Source of the DNA: Thermodesulfobacteriaceae bacterium
Lineage (GTDB): Bacteria > Desulfobacterota > Thermodesulfobacteria > Thermodesulfobacteriales > Thermodesulfatatoraceae
Direction of reading: 5' to 3'
Assembly: GCA_015494065.1 (NCBI GenBank)
Contig: WGCA01000016.1
Span: 62,001 to 126,000 of the forward strand
Length of the DNA stretch: 64,000 bases
The notes below the pieces were generated by a model. That model saw nothing but the letters and a program-made list of their open reading frames with translations. It had not been told where the DNA came from and did not search any database. Position numbers and translations under genes: made by a program. Of this stretch, positions 54,424 through 62,966 are shown in pieces; position 1 is the first letter of the stretch; every line of letters begins with the position of its first letter.

Positions 54424-55358
54424 TGGGTGCAGGGGCTTTAAACTTAGACCTCTTTTACGAAGTGGAAGACCTCAAGGCCATCGACCCCCGGCTGGAACCG
54501 GGAAGGGAGCTTTGGGGGAGCAGGGAAGAACTTTGGGCCTTGCGGGAAAGGCTGGAAAAAAGGGGGCGTTTTTTGGCCAGCTCCGGCGGGGGTTCTGCCG
54601 CCAACACTATTTACGCTTTGTCCGCCTGGGGTTTTGAGACCGCCTTCATTGGCCTAGTGGGCGAGGACGAAGAAGGGAACCAGGTGCTGGCCGAACTAAA
54701 AGGGGTTGATCTATCCCGGGTAAAAAGAAAGGGACACACCGCCTGTTCGCTCATAATTCTTGACGCCCAGAGAGACCGGGCCATCTTTGTCAGCCCTGGA
54801 AGCCACGAAAAACAGATCTCTGCCCTGGTCCCCGCCCAAACCTTTGAAGAGGAATGGCTGCACCTGAGTTCGTTAATTAGCGAAGAAGGTTTTGCCTTCC
54901 ATTTGCAACTTAAGAAACAGCACGGGGGGCCCTTTAGCCTTGATCCCGGAGAAATTTACGCCCAAAAGGGGCTTAAAAAATTACACCCCTTATTCTCGCG
55001 GGCAGAGATCCTCTTCATTACCAAGCAGGAGCTTGAAATGTTGGGGTGCGATCTCTCTTTTCTTCAGAAAGAAGTCAAACGGATATGTCTTAAAAGGGGC
55101 GCTCAAGGGGCCATAATTTTCAACGACCAGCCGTTTGAAATAAGCCCGGTCCCTGCCGCTAGCATCGTAGACAACACCGGGGCTGGAGACGTCTTCGATG
55201 CCGGTGTGATTGCCGGCCTGCTTTCCGGGCTTACGCTAAAAGCCGCAGGACAGCTGGCTGCCTCTTTGGCCGCCCTTTCCCTGCGGGATTACGGCCGGCA
55301 CGGGTATCCTTCCCGAGAGGAGTTTATCCAAAGGAGAAACCAGTATGATTATACCTAA
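54414..55358 (+). CDS. PfkB-family sugar/nucleoside kinase
   Basis: 314 residues. The N-terminal GAGALNLDLFYEVED, SSGGGSAANTIYALSAWG and the C-terminal NTGAGDVFDAGVIAGLLSG (anion hole and catalytic aspartate) define the ribokinase/PfkB family. Possible substrates include ribose, fructose or adenosine; sequence does not decide. The GSAANT motif fits adenosine- or ribokinase-like members. It overlaps tldD by 14 bases. Confidence 0.85.
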   Translation: MRVVGAGALNLDLFYEVEDLKAIDPRLEPGRELWGSREELWALRERLEKRGRFLASSGGGSAANTIYALSAWGFETAFIGLVGEDEEGNQVLAELKGVDLSRVKRKGHTACSLIILDAQRDRAIFVSPGSHEKQISALVPAQTFEEEWLHLSSLISEEGFAFHLQLKKQHGGPFSLDPGEIYAQKGLKKLHPLFSRAEILFITKQELEMLGCDLSFLQKEVKRICLKRGAQGAIIFNDQPFEISPVPAASIVDNTGAGDVFDAGVIAGLLSGLTLKAAGQLAASLAALSLRDYGRHGYPSREEFIQRRNQYDYT

Positions 55359-56724
55359 GGGAGTAGAGAAGGTTCTCGGCAAAGCCAAAGGTAAAGGGCT
55401 TTTTGCGGATCTTTATTTTGAGGAAACCGAAAGCACATACATCGTGCTTGAAGGAGACCAACTGGAAAAAGTGGTTTCCGGGATAGATAGCGGGGTGGGT
55501 TTAAGATCAATTTACGGAGACTTCCACACCGCTTACGCTTATACCAACGAAATCAGCACCAAGACCCTGGAAGGTCTGGCCGAAGTCATTGGCCAAATCG
55601 TGGGTGAAGGTCCGGATACCATAAACCTTGGTGAAGGGCTTCAAGTGCCCTTTCTGGAAATAAAAGAACCCCCTTTTGAGGCGGGCCTTGAACAAAAGAT
55701 CTCCCTGGTCAAACGGGCCAACGAGGTAGCCCGGGGGATTTCGCCTGAAATCGTCCAGGTGAAAGTGGTCTATCAGGACGTTTACAAAAAGATCACCATC
55801 CTTAATTCCGAAGGGGAGTGGATCAGCGGGGAAAGGATTTATACCCTTTTGGCCGTTCAGGTGGTGGCCAAAAGGGGTGAGGTAATTCAAACAGGCTATG
55901 AACCTTTAGGGGGAGCTATCGGGCTTGAAATTTTTGCCAAAACCCCTCCGGAGGAGATAGCCGAAAAGGCCGCCAGAAGGGCCCTGCTCATGCTTTCAGC
56001 CCGCAAGGCCCCAGGGGGCACGATGCCGGTAGTACTATCCTCCGAGGCCGGAGGCACCATGATCCACGAGGCCGTGGGACACGGCCTGGAAGCAGACCTG
56101 GCTACGGAGGGTTTTTCGGTTTATGCCAATAGGTGCGGCCAAAAAGTGGCCTCTTCTCTGATCACCGTGATCGATGACCCCACCCTCATGTATCAACGCG
56201 GGTTTTATCAGTTTGACGACGAAGGGGTAAGGCCTGGCAAAACCGTACTCATTGAAAACGGAGTCTTGAAAGACTTCCTCTTTGACCGGCTAACGGCCAT
56301 GAAACAGGGCCGCGCCTCTAACGGCCACGGCCGGCGAGAGTCTTACCGCTTTCGCCCCATTCCCCGCATGTCAAACACCTATATTGCTCCCGGCCCCCAT
56401 AGCCCGGAAGAAATCATAAGGAGTGTGGAAAAAGGCCTTCTGGTGAAAAAGATGGGTGGCGGCCAGGTAGATACCATTTCAGGAAATTTCGTGTTTGAAG
56501 TCACCGAGGGCTACCTCATCGAAAAGGGCCTTTTGGGCGAACCAGTAAGGGGCGCCACCATCTCAGGCAACGGCCCCCAAATCCTCCAAATGATTGACAT
56601 GGTGGGCCACGACCTGGGCTTTGCCATCGGAACCTGTGGCAAAAACGGCCAGGGAGTACCGGTCTCTGACGGGCAACCAACTTTACGGATTCCTGAAATT
56701 GTAGTAGGTGGAGCGGTAGATTGA
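55345..56724 (+). CDS. tldD: TldD-type metalloprotease
   Basis: 459 residues. The zinc site HExxxH appears in GTMIHEAVGHGLEADL, and FFDDEGV-like and GRASNGHGRRESYRF segments match TldD. TldD and PmbA/TldE form a heterodimeric metallopeptidase that trims small peptides and modified peptides. No pmbA gene is adjacent here, so the partner is elsewhere or absent. GGAGA precedes the start. purF follows 16 bases later. Confidence 0.92.
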   Translation: MIIPKGVEKVLGKAKGKGLFADLYFEETESTYIVLEGDQLEKVVSGIDSGVGLRSIYGDFHTAYAYTNEISTKTLEGLAEVIGQIVGEGPDTINLGEGLQVPFLEIKEPPFEAGLEQKISLVKRANEVARGISPEIVQVKVVYQDVYKKITILNSEGEWISGERIYTLLAVQVVAKRGEVIQTGYEPLGGAIGLEIFAKTPPEEIAEKAARRALLMLSARKAPGGTMPVVLSSEAGGTMIHEAVGHGLEADLATEGFSVYANRCGQKVASSLITVIDDPTLMYQRGFYQFDDEGVRPGKTVLIENGVLKDFLFDRLTAMKQGRASNGHGRRESYRFRPIPRMSNTYIAPGPHSPEEIIRSVEKGLLVKKMGGGQVDTISGNFVFEVTEGYLIEKGLLGEPVRGATISGNGPQILQMIDMVGHDLGFAIGTCGKNGQGVPVSDGQPTLRIPEIVVGGAVD

Positions 56725-56739
56725 TCAGGGGAGCGGGCC

Positions 56740-58122
56740 ATGTGTGGCATCATCGGGGTTTTTGGACATAAAGAAGCCGCCAAAATCGCCTATTTCGGCC
56801 TTTACGCCCTGCAACACCGGGGGCAGGAGAGTGCAGGCATAGTGGTCTCTGACGGCCGAAACGTACGGGAACACAAGGCCCTTGGGCTGGTAGCCGACGT
56901 CTTTGACGAAAATACTTTAAATAACCTTAAAGGACACATCGCAGTGGGGCACGTCCGTTATTCCACCACCGGCTCCACCACCGTCAAAAACGCCCAGCCC
57001 TTTTTTGTTACCCACGGTAAACACACCTTTGCCCTGGCCCACAACGGAAACCTGGTAAACGCCCACCTTTTGCGCGCCGAGCTTGAAAGACAGGGCTCCC
57101 TTTTTCAGACCACCATGGACAGTGAAGTCATCGTCCACCTCCTGGCCAAGGCCTTAAGACGAGGCATCCTTGAAGCCATCAAAGAAACGATGGAACTGAT
57201 CGAAGGGGCCTACTCCATCGTCCTCCTGGCCCAGGACAAACTCATAGCCTTCCGGGACCCTTATGGGTTCCGCCCCCTGGCCTTAGGGATGTTGAACGGC
57301 GGCTACATCGTGGCCTCGGAAACCTGCGCCTTTGATCTGGTACAGGCCCAATATTTACGGGACGTAAACCCAGGGGAGATCCTTATCATCGACGAAAATG
57401 GGCTTTCTTCCTATCAAGCCGTTGAAAGCGAAAAGCTTGCCCACTGTATCTTTGAATTCATTTATTTTGCCCGACCAGACAGCTATATTTTTGGAGAAAA
57501 CGTCTACGTCTTCCGCAAACGCCTGGGTTTTGAACTGGCCCGTGAGTGTCCCCTTAAGACCGATTTTGTCATGCCCTTTCCCGATTCCGGCAACTACGCC
57601 GCCATTGGCTACGCCCAAAAGGCAGGCCTACCCTTTGAGATGGGGGTGATCCGCAACCATTACGTAGGACGCACTTTTATCCAGCCCTCCCAGAGTATGA
57701 GAGACTTTTCGGTCCGGGTAAAACTGAACCCGGTAAAAGAGATCTTAAGGGGCAAGAAGGTGGCGGTGGTAGACGATTCTTTGGTGAGGGGGACCACCAG
57801 CCGCACCCGGATAAGGGCCATCCGAGAGGCCGGAGCTTACGAAATTAATATGCTTATCAGTTGCCCCCCCATTCGTTACCCTTGCTTTTACGGAATCGAC
57901 TTTCCTTCCCGCGGCGAACTCATCGCTGCCAAACATTCGGTGGAAGAGATCAGACGCTATCTGGAACTTGATCGGCTCTATTATCTTTCCCTGGAAGGTC
58001 TTCTAAGGGCGGGAGGAGAAAGCAACCAGAAATTCTGTCTGGCCTGCTTTACCGGCAATTACCCCGTACCCATCCAGGCAGGTCTTAGCAAAGAAATATT
58101 TGAAACCCAGGAGCCTTTATGA
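56740..58122 (+). CDS. purF: Amidophosphoribosyltransferase
   Basis: 460 residues. The N-terminal nucleophile glutaminase begins MCGIIGVFGH, with Cys2 as nucleophile (the start Met is removed), and contains LQHRGQESAG and VRYSTTGS. The PRPP motif is VAVVDDSLVRGTTSR. Cysteines in HCIFEF, RYPCFYG and FCLACFTG fit the [4Fe-4S] form found in Bacillus. The enzyme makes phosphoribosylamine, the first step of purine synthesis. No other purine gene is here. The stop overlaps the next ATG by four bases. Confidence 0.96.
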   Translation: MCGIIGVFGHKEAAKIAYFGLYALQHRGQESAGIVVSDGRNVREHKALGLVADVFDENTLNNLKGHIAVGHVRYSTTGSTTVKNAQPFFVTHGKHTFALAHNGNLVNAHLLRAELERQGSLFQTTMDSEVIVHLLAKALRRGILEAIKETMELIEGAYSIVLLAQDKLIAFRDPYGFRPLALGMLNGGYIVASETCAFDLVQAQYLRDVNPGEILIIDENGLSSYQAVESEKLAHCIFEFIYFARPDSYIFGENVYVFRKRLGFELARECPLKTDFVMPFPDSGNYAAIGYAQKAGLPFEMGVIRNHYVGRTFIQPSQSMRDFSVRVKLNPVKEILRGKKVAVVDDSLVRGTTSRTRIRAIREAGAYEINMLISCPPIRYPCFYGIDFPSRGELIAAKHSVEEIRRYLELDRLYYLSLEGLLRAGGESNQKFCLACFTGNYPVPIQAGLSKEIFETQEPL

Positions 58123-59591
58123 TTGCCTACCGTGACCTTCAGGAATTTCTGGCCCGGTTGGAAAGGGAAGGGGAACTGCTAAGGATCAAGGAACCCCTTT
58201 CTCCCCGCCTGGAAATCCCGGAAGTCACCGACCGGGTTTGTAAACTCTATGGCCCCGCTCTCCTTTTTGAAAACGTACCGGGTTACGATCTCCCGGTACT
58301 CACTAACGCCTTTGGAAGCTACCGCCGTATCTCCCTCGCCCTAGGGGTCAAAAACCTTGACGAATTGGCCCAGGACGTGCTGCAATTTCTCGAGATAGAA
58401 GCCCCGGATTCCATCTTTAAAAAACTCAACCTCATCCCCAAATTAAAACGCCTGGCCAACATTTTCCCCAAAATGGTCAAAAAGGCCCCCTGTCAGGAGA
58501 TAGTCTTTAAAGGGGACGAAGTAGATCTTTTTAAGTTACCTGTTCTCCATTGCTGGCCCCAGGACGGAGGCCCTTTTATCACGCTGCCGGTAGTAATCAC
58601 TAAACACCCCGAGACCGGGGTCAGAAACGCCGGCATGTACCGAATGCAGGTCTTTGACCGGAATACCACCGGGATGCACTGGCATTTACACAAGGGAGGG
58701 GCCCAGCATTACCGGGTGGCTGAACGACTAGGAAAAAGGCTTCCGGTGGCAGTGGCCCTGGGCCCGGACCCGGCGGTTACCTATGCGGCCACGGCCCCCC
58801 TTCCTGACGACGTCGACGAGATGCTCTTTGCTGGCTTCCTAAGGGGGAAACCGGTAGAACTGGTCAAATGTTTAACCGTTGATCTGGAGGTACCGGCTAC
58901 TAGCCAGATCGTACTGGAAGGCTACGTGGAGCCCGGAGAAAGACGGCTTGAAGGCCCCTTTGGGGACCACACCGGCTACTATTCCCTCCCGGATTATTAC
59001 CCCGTCTTTCACGTAACCTGTCTGACCATGCGGCGAGACGCCATCTATCCGGCCACCATCGTGGGTCGCCCCCCGCAAGAAGACTGTTATCTGGCCAAGG
59101 CCACCGAAAGGTTATTCCTCCCCCTCATTCAAAAGACCTTGCCTGAGGTCATAGACATAAACCTGCCGCTAGAAGGGGTCTTTCACAATCTGGCCTTTGT
59201 TTCTATAGACAAACGCTACCCCGGCCACGCCCGCAAAGTGGCCTGCGCCCTTTGGGGCCTAGGGCAGATGATGTTTTGCAAAATAATCGTAATCTTTGAT
59301 AAGGAAGTTAACGTCCAGGATATTTCGGAATGTTTGTGGCGGTTGGGCAATAACATCGATCCGGAAAGGGATATCTTCTTCGTCAAGGGCCCGGTAGACG
59401 CCCTGGATCACGCCGCTCCCTATCCTTATTACGGTAGCAAAATGGCCATCGACGCCACCCGAAAATGGCCGGAAGAAGGCTTTAGCCGGGACTGGCCTGA
59501 CGTAATAGAAATGGCCCCAGAAATCAAAGAAAAAATAGACCGTCTCTGGCACAAACTCGGGGTAGAAAAGTTCCTTAAAAAATATCTCTAG
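58119..59591 (+). CDS. UbiD-family prenylated-FMN decarboxylase
   Basis: 490 residues. Family blocks: LLFENVPGYDLPVLTN, GMHWHLHKGGAQHYR, ALGPDPAVTYAATAPLP, EGPFGDHTGYYSLPDYYPV with the conserved glutamate/aspartate/arginine-type catalytic region, and the C-terminal LGNNIDPERDIFF. UbiD enzymes decarboxylate aromatic acids with prenylated FMN made by a UbiX protein. With mqnC and a deaminase nearby, the likely job is the late decarboxylation step of futalosine-derived menaquinone (MqnL-like), although general aromatic acid decarboxylation is possible. Coupled to purF by ATGA. Confidence 0.85.
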   Translation: MIAYRDLQEFLARLEREGELLRIKEPLSPRLEIPEVTDRVCKLYGPALLFENVPGYDLPVLTNAFGSYRRISLALGVKNLDELAQDVLQFLEIEAPDSIFKKLNLIPKLKRLANIFPKMVKKAPCQEIVFKGDEVDLFKLPVLHCWPQDGGPFITLPVVITKHPETGVRNAGMYRMQVFDRNTTGMHWHLHKGGAQHYRVAERLGKRLPVAVALGPDPAVTYAATAPLPDDVDEMLFAGFLRGKPVELVKCLTVDLEVPATSQIVLEGYVEPGERRLEGPFGDHTGYYSLPDYYPVFHVTCLTMRRDAIYPATIVGRPPQEDCYLAKATERLFLPLIQKTLPEVIDINLPLEGVFHNLAFVSIDKRYPGHARKVACALWGLGQMMFCKIIVIFDKEVNVQDISECLWRLGNNIDPERDIFFVKGPVDALDHAAPYPYYGSKMAIDATRKWPEEGFSRDWPDVIEMAPEIKEKIDRLWHKLGVEKFLKKYL

Positions 59592-60139
59592 CCCTGGGCG
59601 AAGGAGCGCTCAAAAAGCTCTTCGATGGCCTTACGACCGACTTCGTTGAGATATCTCGTACCAGTCCCGACAAAGGTCTGGTAGGAGATCACCGGGGTGT
59701 CCTCTTTCCACTGGCCTTCTTGCCAGGTAAACCACTTGCCCTGCTTCTGGTCAAAGACGTGTAAGGGGCGGTTGAAGAGTTTGGCGAGTTCCGCCGCCCA
59801 ACCGGTACCACCTTTAACGGTATGGTTGGGCAAAATCTCGCCCACGATGAAGACCTGATAGCCTTTGTTTACCATGTGAAAAATGACCTGAAGCACTTTC
59901 CTTATCCGCTCCGGCTTAGCGTAGTTACGTTTCATCATCTTGGAGACCAGCTCCATACTTATATCACCGCGCTTAAGCTCCTCCTCTGAAAGCAACACCA
60001 GATTTTTCGCCCGGTCAGGGGTGTGCCCTTCGTAGGTGAAGACTACCTCTTTTACCCCCCATTTTTCGGCGTATTCTCCAAAAGTAGCCTCGGCCCCTTT
60101 AAGACCGCTGTGATATAAGGTGCATTCTTCTGGTTTCAT
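59588..60139 (-). CDS. SLOG-type (Rossmann-like nucleotide-binding) protein
   Basis: 183 residues. The central strand-loop VFIVGEILPN and then GGTGWAAELAKLFNRPLHVFDQ resemble the SLOG superfamily (LOG/DprA/YspA-type), where such GGTG loops bind nucleotide or nucleotide-sugar ligands. The N-terminal HSGLKGAEATFGEYAEKWG and EGHTPDRAKNLVLLSEEE parts also fit that fold. I cannot name the substrate. Its TAG stop overlaps the ubiD stop by four bases on the opposite strand. It lies 14 bases after the epimerase gene on the same strand. Confidence 0.6.
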   Translation of the reverse strand: MKPEECTLYHSGLKGAEATFGEYAEKWGVKEVVFTYEGHTPDRAKNLVLLSEEELKRGDISMELVSKMMKRNYAKPERIRKVLQVIFHMVNKGYQVFIVGEILPNHTVKGGTGWAAELAKLFNRPLHVFDQKQGKWFTWQEGQWKEDTPVISYQTFVGTGTRYLNEVGRKAIEELFERSFAQG

Positions 60140-60153
60140 CTCTTACCTCCACT

Positions 60154-61116
60154 TCAAAGATAGGGTGCCTCTTTTTTATACCACGCCACAAAGCGCCTGA
60201 TCCCCTCTTCAATGGGCACCTGGGGATTGTATCCCAGAAGACGTTTGGCCTTGGATATGTCCGCATAGGTAAGAGGAACGTCTCCCGGCTGAAAGGGTAA
60301 AAATTTAAGACGGGCCTTTTTACCCAGATTCTCTTCAATTAATTTAATAAGCGTCAAAAGGTCGGTGACCTGGGCCTCACCCAGGTTAAAAATTTCGTAA
60401 TCAAAATCTTTATCAATGGCGGCCAGGACTCCCTGGATGATATCGTCGATATAAGTATAATCTCTTTTGGAAGATCCGTCCCCGTAAATGGGAATTTCCT
60501 CCCCCCGGTCTATCAAACGGGTAAATTTATGAATAGCCATTTCAGGACGCTGGCGAGGGCCATAAACCGTAAAAAACCGCAGACAAACCACTTTAAGGCC
60601 GAAGAGGTGATGGTAGGTGTGGCACATGAGCTCATTGGCCCTTTTGGTGGCCGCGTAAGGAGAGGCCGGGCGGTCTGAACATTGGTCTTCGGAAAAAGGC
60701 ACCTGGTTGGAAAACCCGTATACTGAAGAAGAACTACCGTAGACAAACTTAGGGACCCCGTAACGGCGACAGAGTTCCAGCAAATTGGTGGTCCCTAGGC
60801 TGTTGACTTCTTCGTAAAGCACGGGGTCTTCTACTGAAGGACGCACACCGGCGCGGGCGGCCAGATGGACCACGCAGCGCAATTTATAGCGCCGGAAGAC
60901 CCGTTCCAGGAAAGGGAAATCCCTTATGTCTCCCTGTTCCAGATGGAAATTGGGCTTCTGGAGGGCGGAAGAAATATTGCGCCATTTTATCCGGGGAGAA
61001 TAATAATCGTTAAAATCATCCACCACCACCACTTCTTCGCCCCGCTGTAACAAGTGATCGACCAAATGGCTTCCGATAAAACCCGCCCCACCGGTAACTA
61101 GTATAGACGCACCCAT
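60154..61116 (-). CDS. NAD-dependent sugar-nucleotide epimerase/dehydratase
   Basis: 320 residues of the extended short-chain dehydrogenase family. NAD site GGAGFIGSHLVDHLL, catalytic YGSSSSVYG and SPYAATKRANE (YxxxK), and RPEMAIHKF. The best fit is UDP-glucuronate or UDP-glucose 4-epimerase (GalE/WbpP-like), giving a precursor for surface sugars. Two bases after glmS, so cotranscribed with it and with the sugar transferase. Confidence 0.85.
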   Translation of the reverse strand: MGASILVTGGAGFIGSHLVDHLLQRGEEVVVVDDFNDYYSPRIKWRNISSALQKPNFHLEQGDIRDFPFLERVFRRYKLRCVVHLAARAGVRPSVEDPVLYEEVNSLGTTNLLELCRRYGVPKFVYGSSSSVYGFSNQVPFSEDQCSDRPASPYAATKRANELMCHTYHHLFGLKVVCLRFFTVYGPRQRPEMAIHKFTRLIDRGEEIPIYGDGSSKRDYTYIDDIIQGVLAAIDKDFDYEIFNLGEAQVTDLLTLIKLIEENLGKKARLKFLPFQPGDVPLTYADISKAKRLLGYNPQVPIEEGIRRFVAWYKKEAPYL

Positions 61117-61118
61117 AC

Positions 61119-62966
61119 CTACTCCACCGTAACGCTTTTGGCCAAATTGCGTGGTTGATCCACGTCACACCCTCTGGCCACTGCTATCTCATAAGCCAGG
61201 AGTTGTAAAGGGACAGTGTACACGATAGGCAGAATTTCCCAACTGCACGGAGGAAGGAAAATGACTTTGTCTGTCATACGGGCCAAATTTTGGTCTCCTT
61301 CGGTGCCGAAGGCGATCACTTCCCCCCGCCGGGAACGAACCTCTTCAACGTTACTGATCATCTTTTCGTAAACGTGTTGTTCTCGAGGTGCCAGGGCTAC
61401 TACGGGCATCTCCTCGTCAATCAAGGCGATGGGGCCGTGTTTCATCTCCCCGGCGGCGTACCCCTCCGCGTGGATATAGGAAATCTCTTTGAGTTTAAGA
61501 GCCCCCTCAAGGGCAATGGGAAAGAGGACGTGGCGCCCTAAATATAAGAAATGAGATTTTTTGTGGTACTCGTAAGCAAGGTCTTTAAGCACCGGATGAA
61601 TTTCATCAATAAGCTTTTCAAGCAGAACAGGGAGCCTCACCAAAGATTTGGCCAGCCGTACCCGCTCTTCCTCAGGCATGGAGCCCTTTATTTCGGCAAA
61701 ATAAAGCATAAGCAGAAGTAAGGCGGTAAGCTGGCTGGTAAAGGCCTTGGTGGAAGCCACCCCGATCTCCGGCCCAGCGTGGGTGTAGATCGTACCGTCG
61801 GTCTCTCTGGTAATGGTACTGCCCAGAACGTTACAAATGGCTACGGCAAAGGCCCCTTCCTGGCGTGCCTTGCGCAGGCTGGCCAAGGTATCTGCCGTCT
61901 CTCCGGACTGGGAAATGGGAATGGCTAAGGTATCTTTGTCAATTAAGGCGTCCCGGTAACGAAACTCCGAACCCAGTTCCACTTCTACCGGTATTTTGAC
62001 CCAGCTTTCAAATAAGTATTTGGCCACCAACCCAGCGTGATAAGAAGTCCCACAGGCAATGATACATATCTTTTTGAGACGCTCTATTTCTTCTTCGGTA
62101 AGGCCTATCTCCGGGATTTTTACCCTTCCCGTTTCCGGATCAAGCCTTCCCCGAAAAGTGTTTAAGATGGCCTGCGGTTGTTCGTATATCTCTTTGAGCA
62201 TGAAATGCTTGAAGCCCGCCTTTTCCGCCATGGAAGCGTCCCAGGTAATGGTAACGGGGGTTTTGGAAAGAGAGGCCCCGTTTTCAATGGAGAGGAGACG
62301 CAGATTATCTTTGGTCAAGACTGCCATTTCACCGTCATCCAAAAAGATGACCTGGTTGGTCCAGGGCAACAGAGCAGGGATATCGGAGGCCATAAAATAT
62401 TCTTCATCGCCAACCCCCAACACCAATGGGCTTTGGTTCCGGGCGGCGACCAACATGTCTGGGCTCTGGCACCAGATGACACCGATAGCGTAAGCCCCTT
62501 CCACTTTGGCCAAGGCCAGACAAACGGCTTCCACCAGATCGTTGGTTTCTTTCAAGGCCTCTTCTATCAAGTGAGGAATGATTTCCGTATCCGTCTGTGA
62601 AGAGAAACGGTGACCTTTGGCCTCTAACTCTCTTCTCAGGACGTGGTAATTTTCGATGATGCCGTTATGAACCACAACTAATTCCCGCCGGCAATCGGCA
62701 TGAGGGTGGGCGTTTTCTTCCGAGGGTTCCCCGTGGGTAGCCCATCTGGTATGCCCCAGGCCTATACCGTGGGGATTATAGCCAGAAGCAACTAATTTTT
62801 CTTGTAAATTGATTAGCTTACCTAAAGCACGGATTATTTTTAATTCGTTACGGTGAAAGAAAGCAACACCTGCTGAATCATAACCACGATATTCTAATCT
62901 TCTTAATCCTTCTAAAAGGATGGGCAAAACAGGTCGGTTTCCAACGTACCCAATAATTCCACACAT
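61119..62966 (-). CDS. glmS: Glutamine--fructose-6-phosphate aminotransferase (isomerizing)
   Basis: 615 residues. Cys2 follows the initiator (MCGIIGYVGNRP), glutaminase motifs RWATHGEPSEENAHPH and DSAGVA are present, and two SIS domains (CGTSYHAGLVAKYLFES; GRHVLFPIALEGALKLKEISY) form the isomerase. GlmS makes glucosamine-6-phosphate for UDP-GlcNAc, linking with the GlmU-like gene. The start overlaps the upstream sugar transferase stop, so there is no leader for a glmS ribozyme. Confidence 0.96.
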   Translation of the reverse strand: MCGIIGYVGNRPVLPILLEGLRRLEYRGYDSAGVAFFHRNELKIIRALGKLINLQEKLVASGYNPHGIGLGHTRWATHGEPSEENAHPHADCRRELVVVHNGIIENYHVLRRELEAKGHRFSSQTDTEIIPHLIEEALKETNDLVEAVCLALAKVEGAYAIGVIWCQSPDMLVAARNQSPLVLGVGDEEYFMASDIPALLPWTNQVIFLDDGEMAVLTKDNLRLLSIENGASLSKTPVTITWDASMAEKAGFKHFMLKEIYEQPQAILNTFRGRLDPETGRVKIPEIGLTEEEIERLKKICIIACGTSYHAGLVAKYLFESWVKIPVEVELGSEFRYRDALIDKDTLAIPISQSGETADTLASLRKARQEGAFAVAICNVLGSTITRETDGTIYTHAGPEIGVASTKAFTSQLTALLLLMLYFAEIKGSMPEEERVRLAKSLVRLPVLLEKLIDEIHPVLKDLAYEYHKKSHFLYLGRHVLFPIALEGALKLKEISYIHAEGYAAGEMKHGPIALIDEEMPVVALAPREQHVYEKMISNVEEVRSRRGEVIAFGTEGDQNLARMTDKVIFLPPCSWEILPIVYTVPLQLLAYEIAVARGCDVDQPRNLAKSVTVE

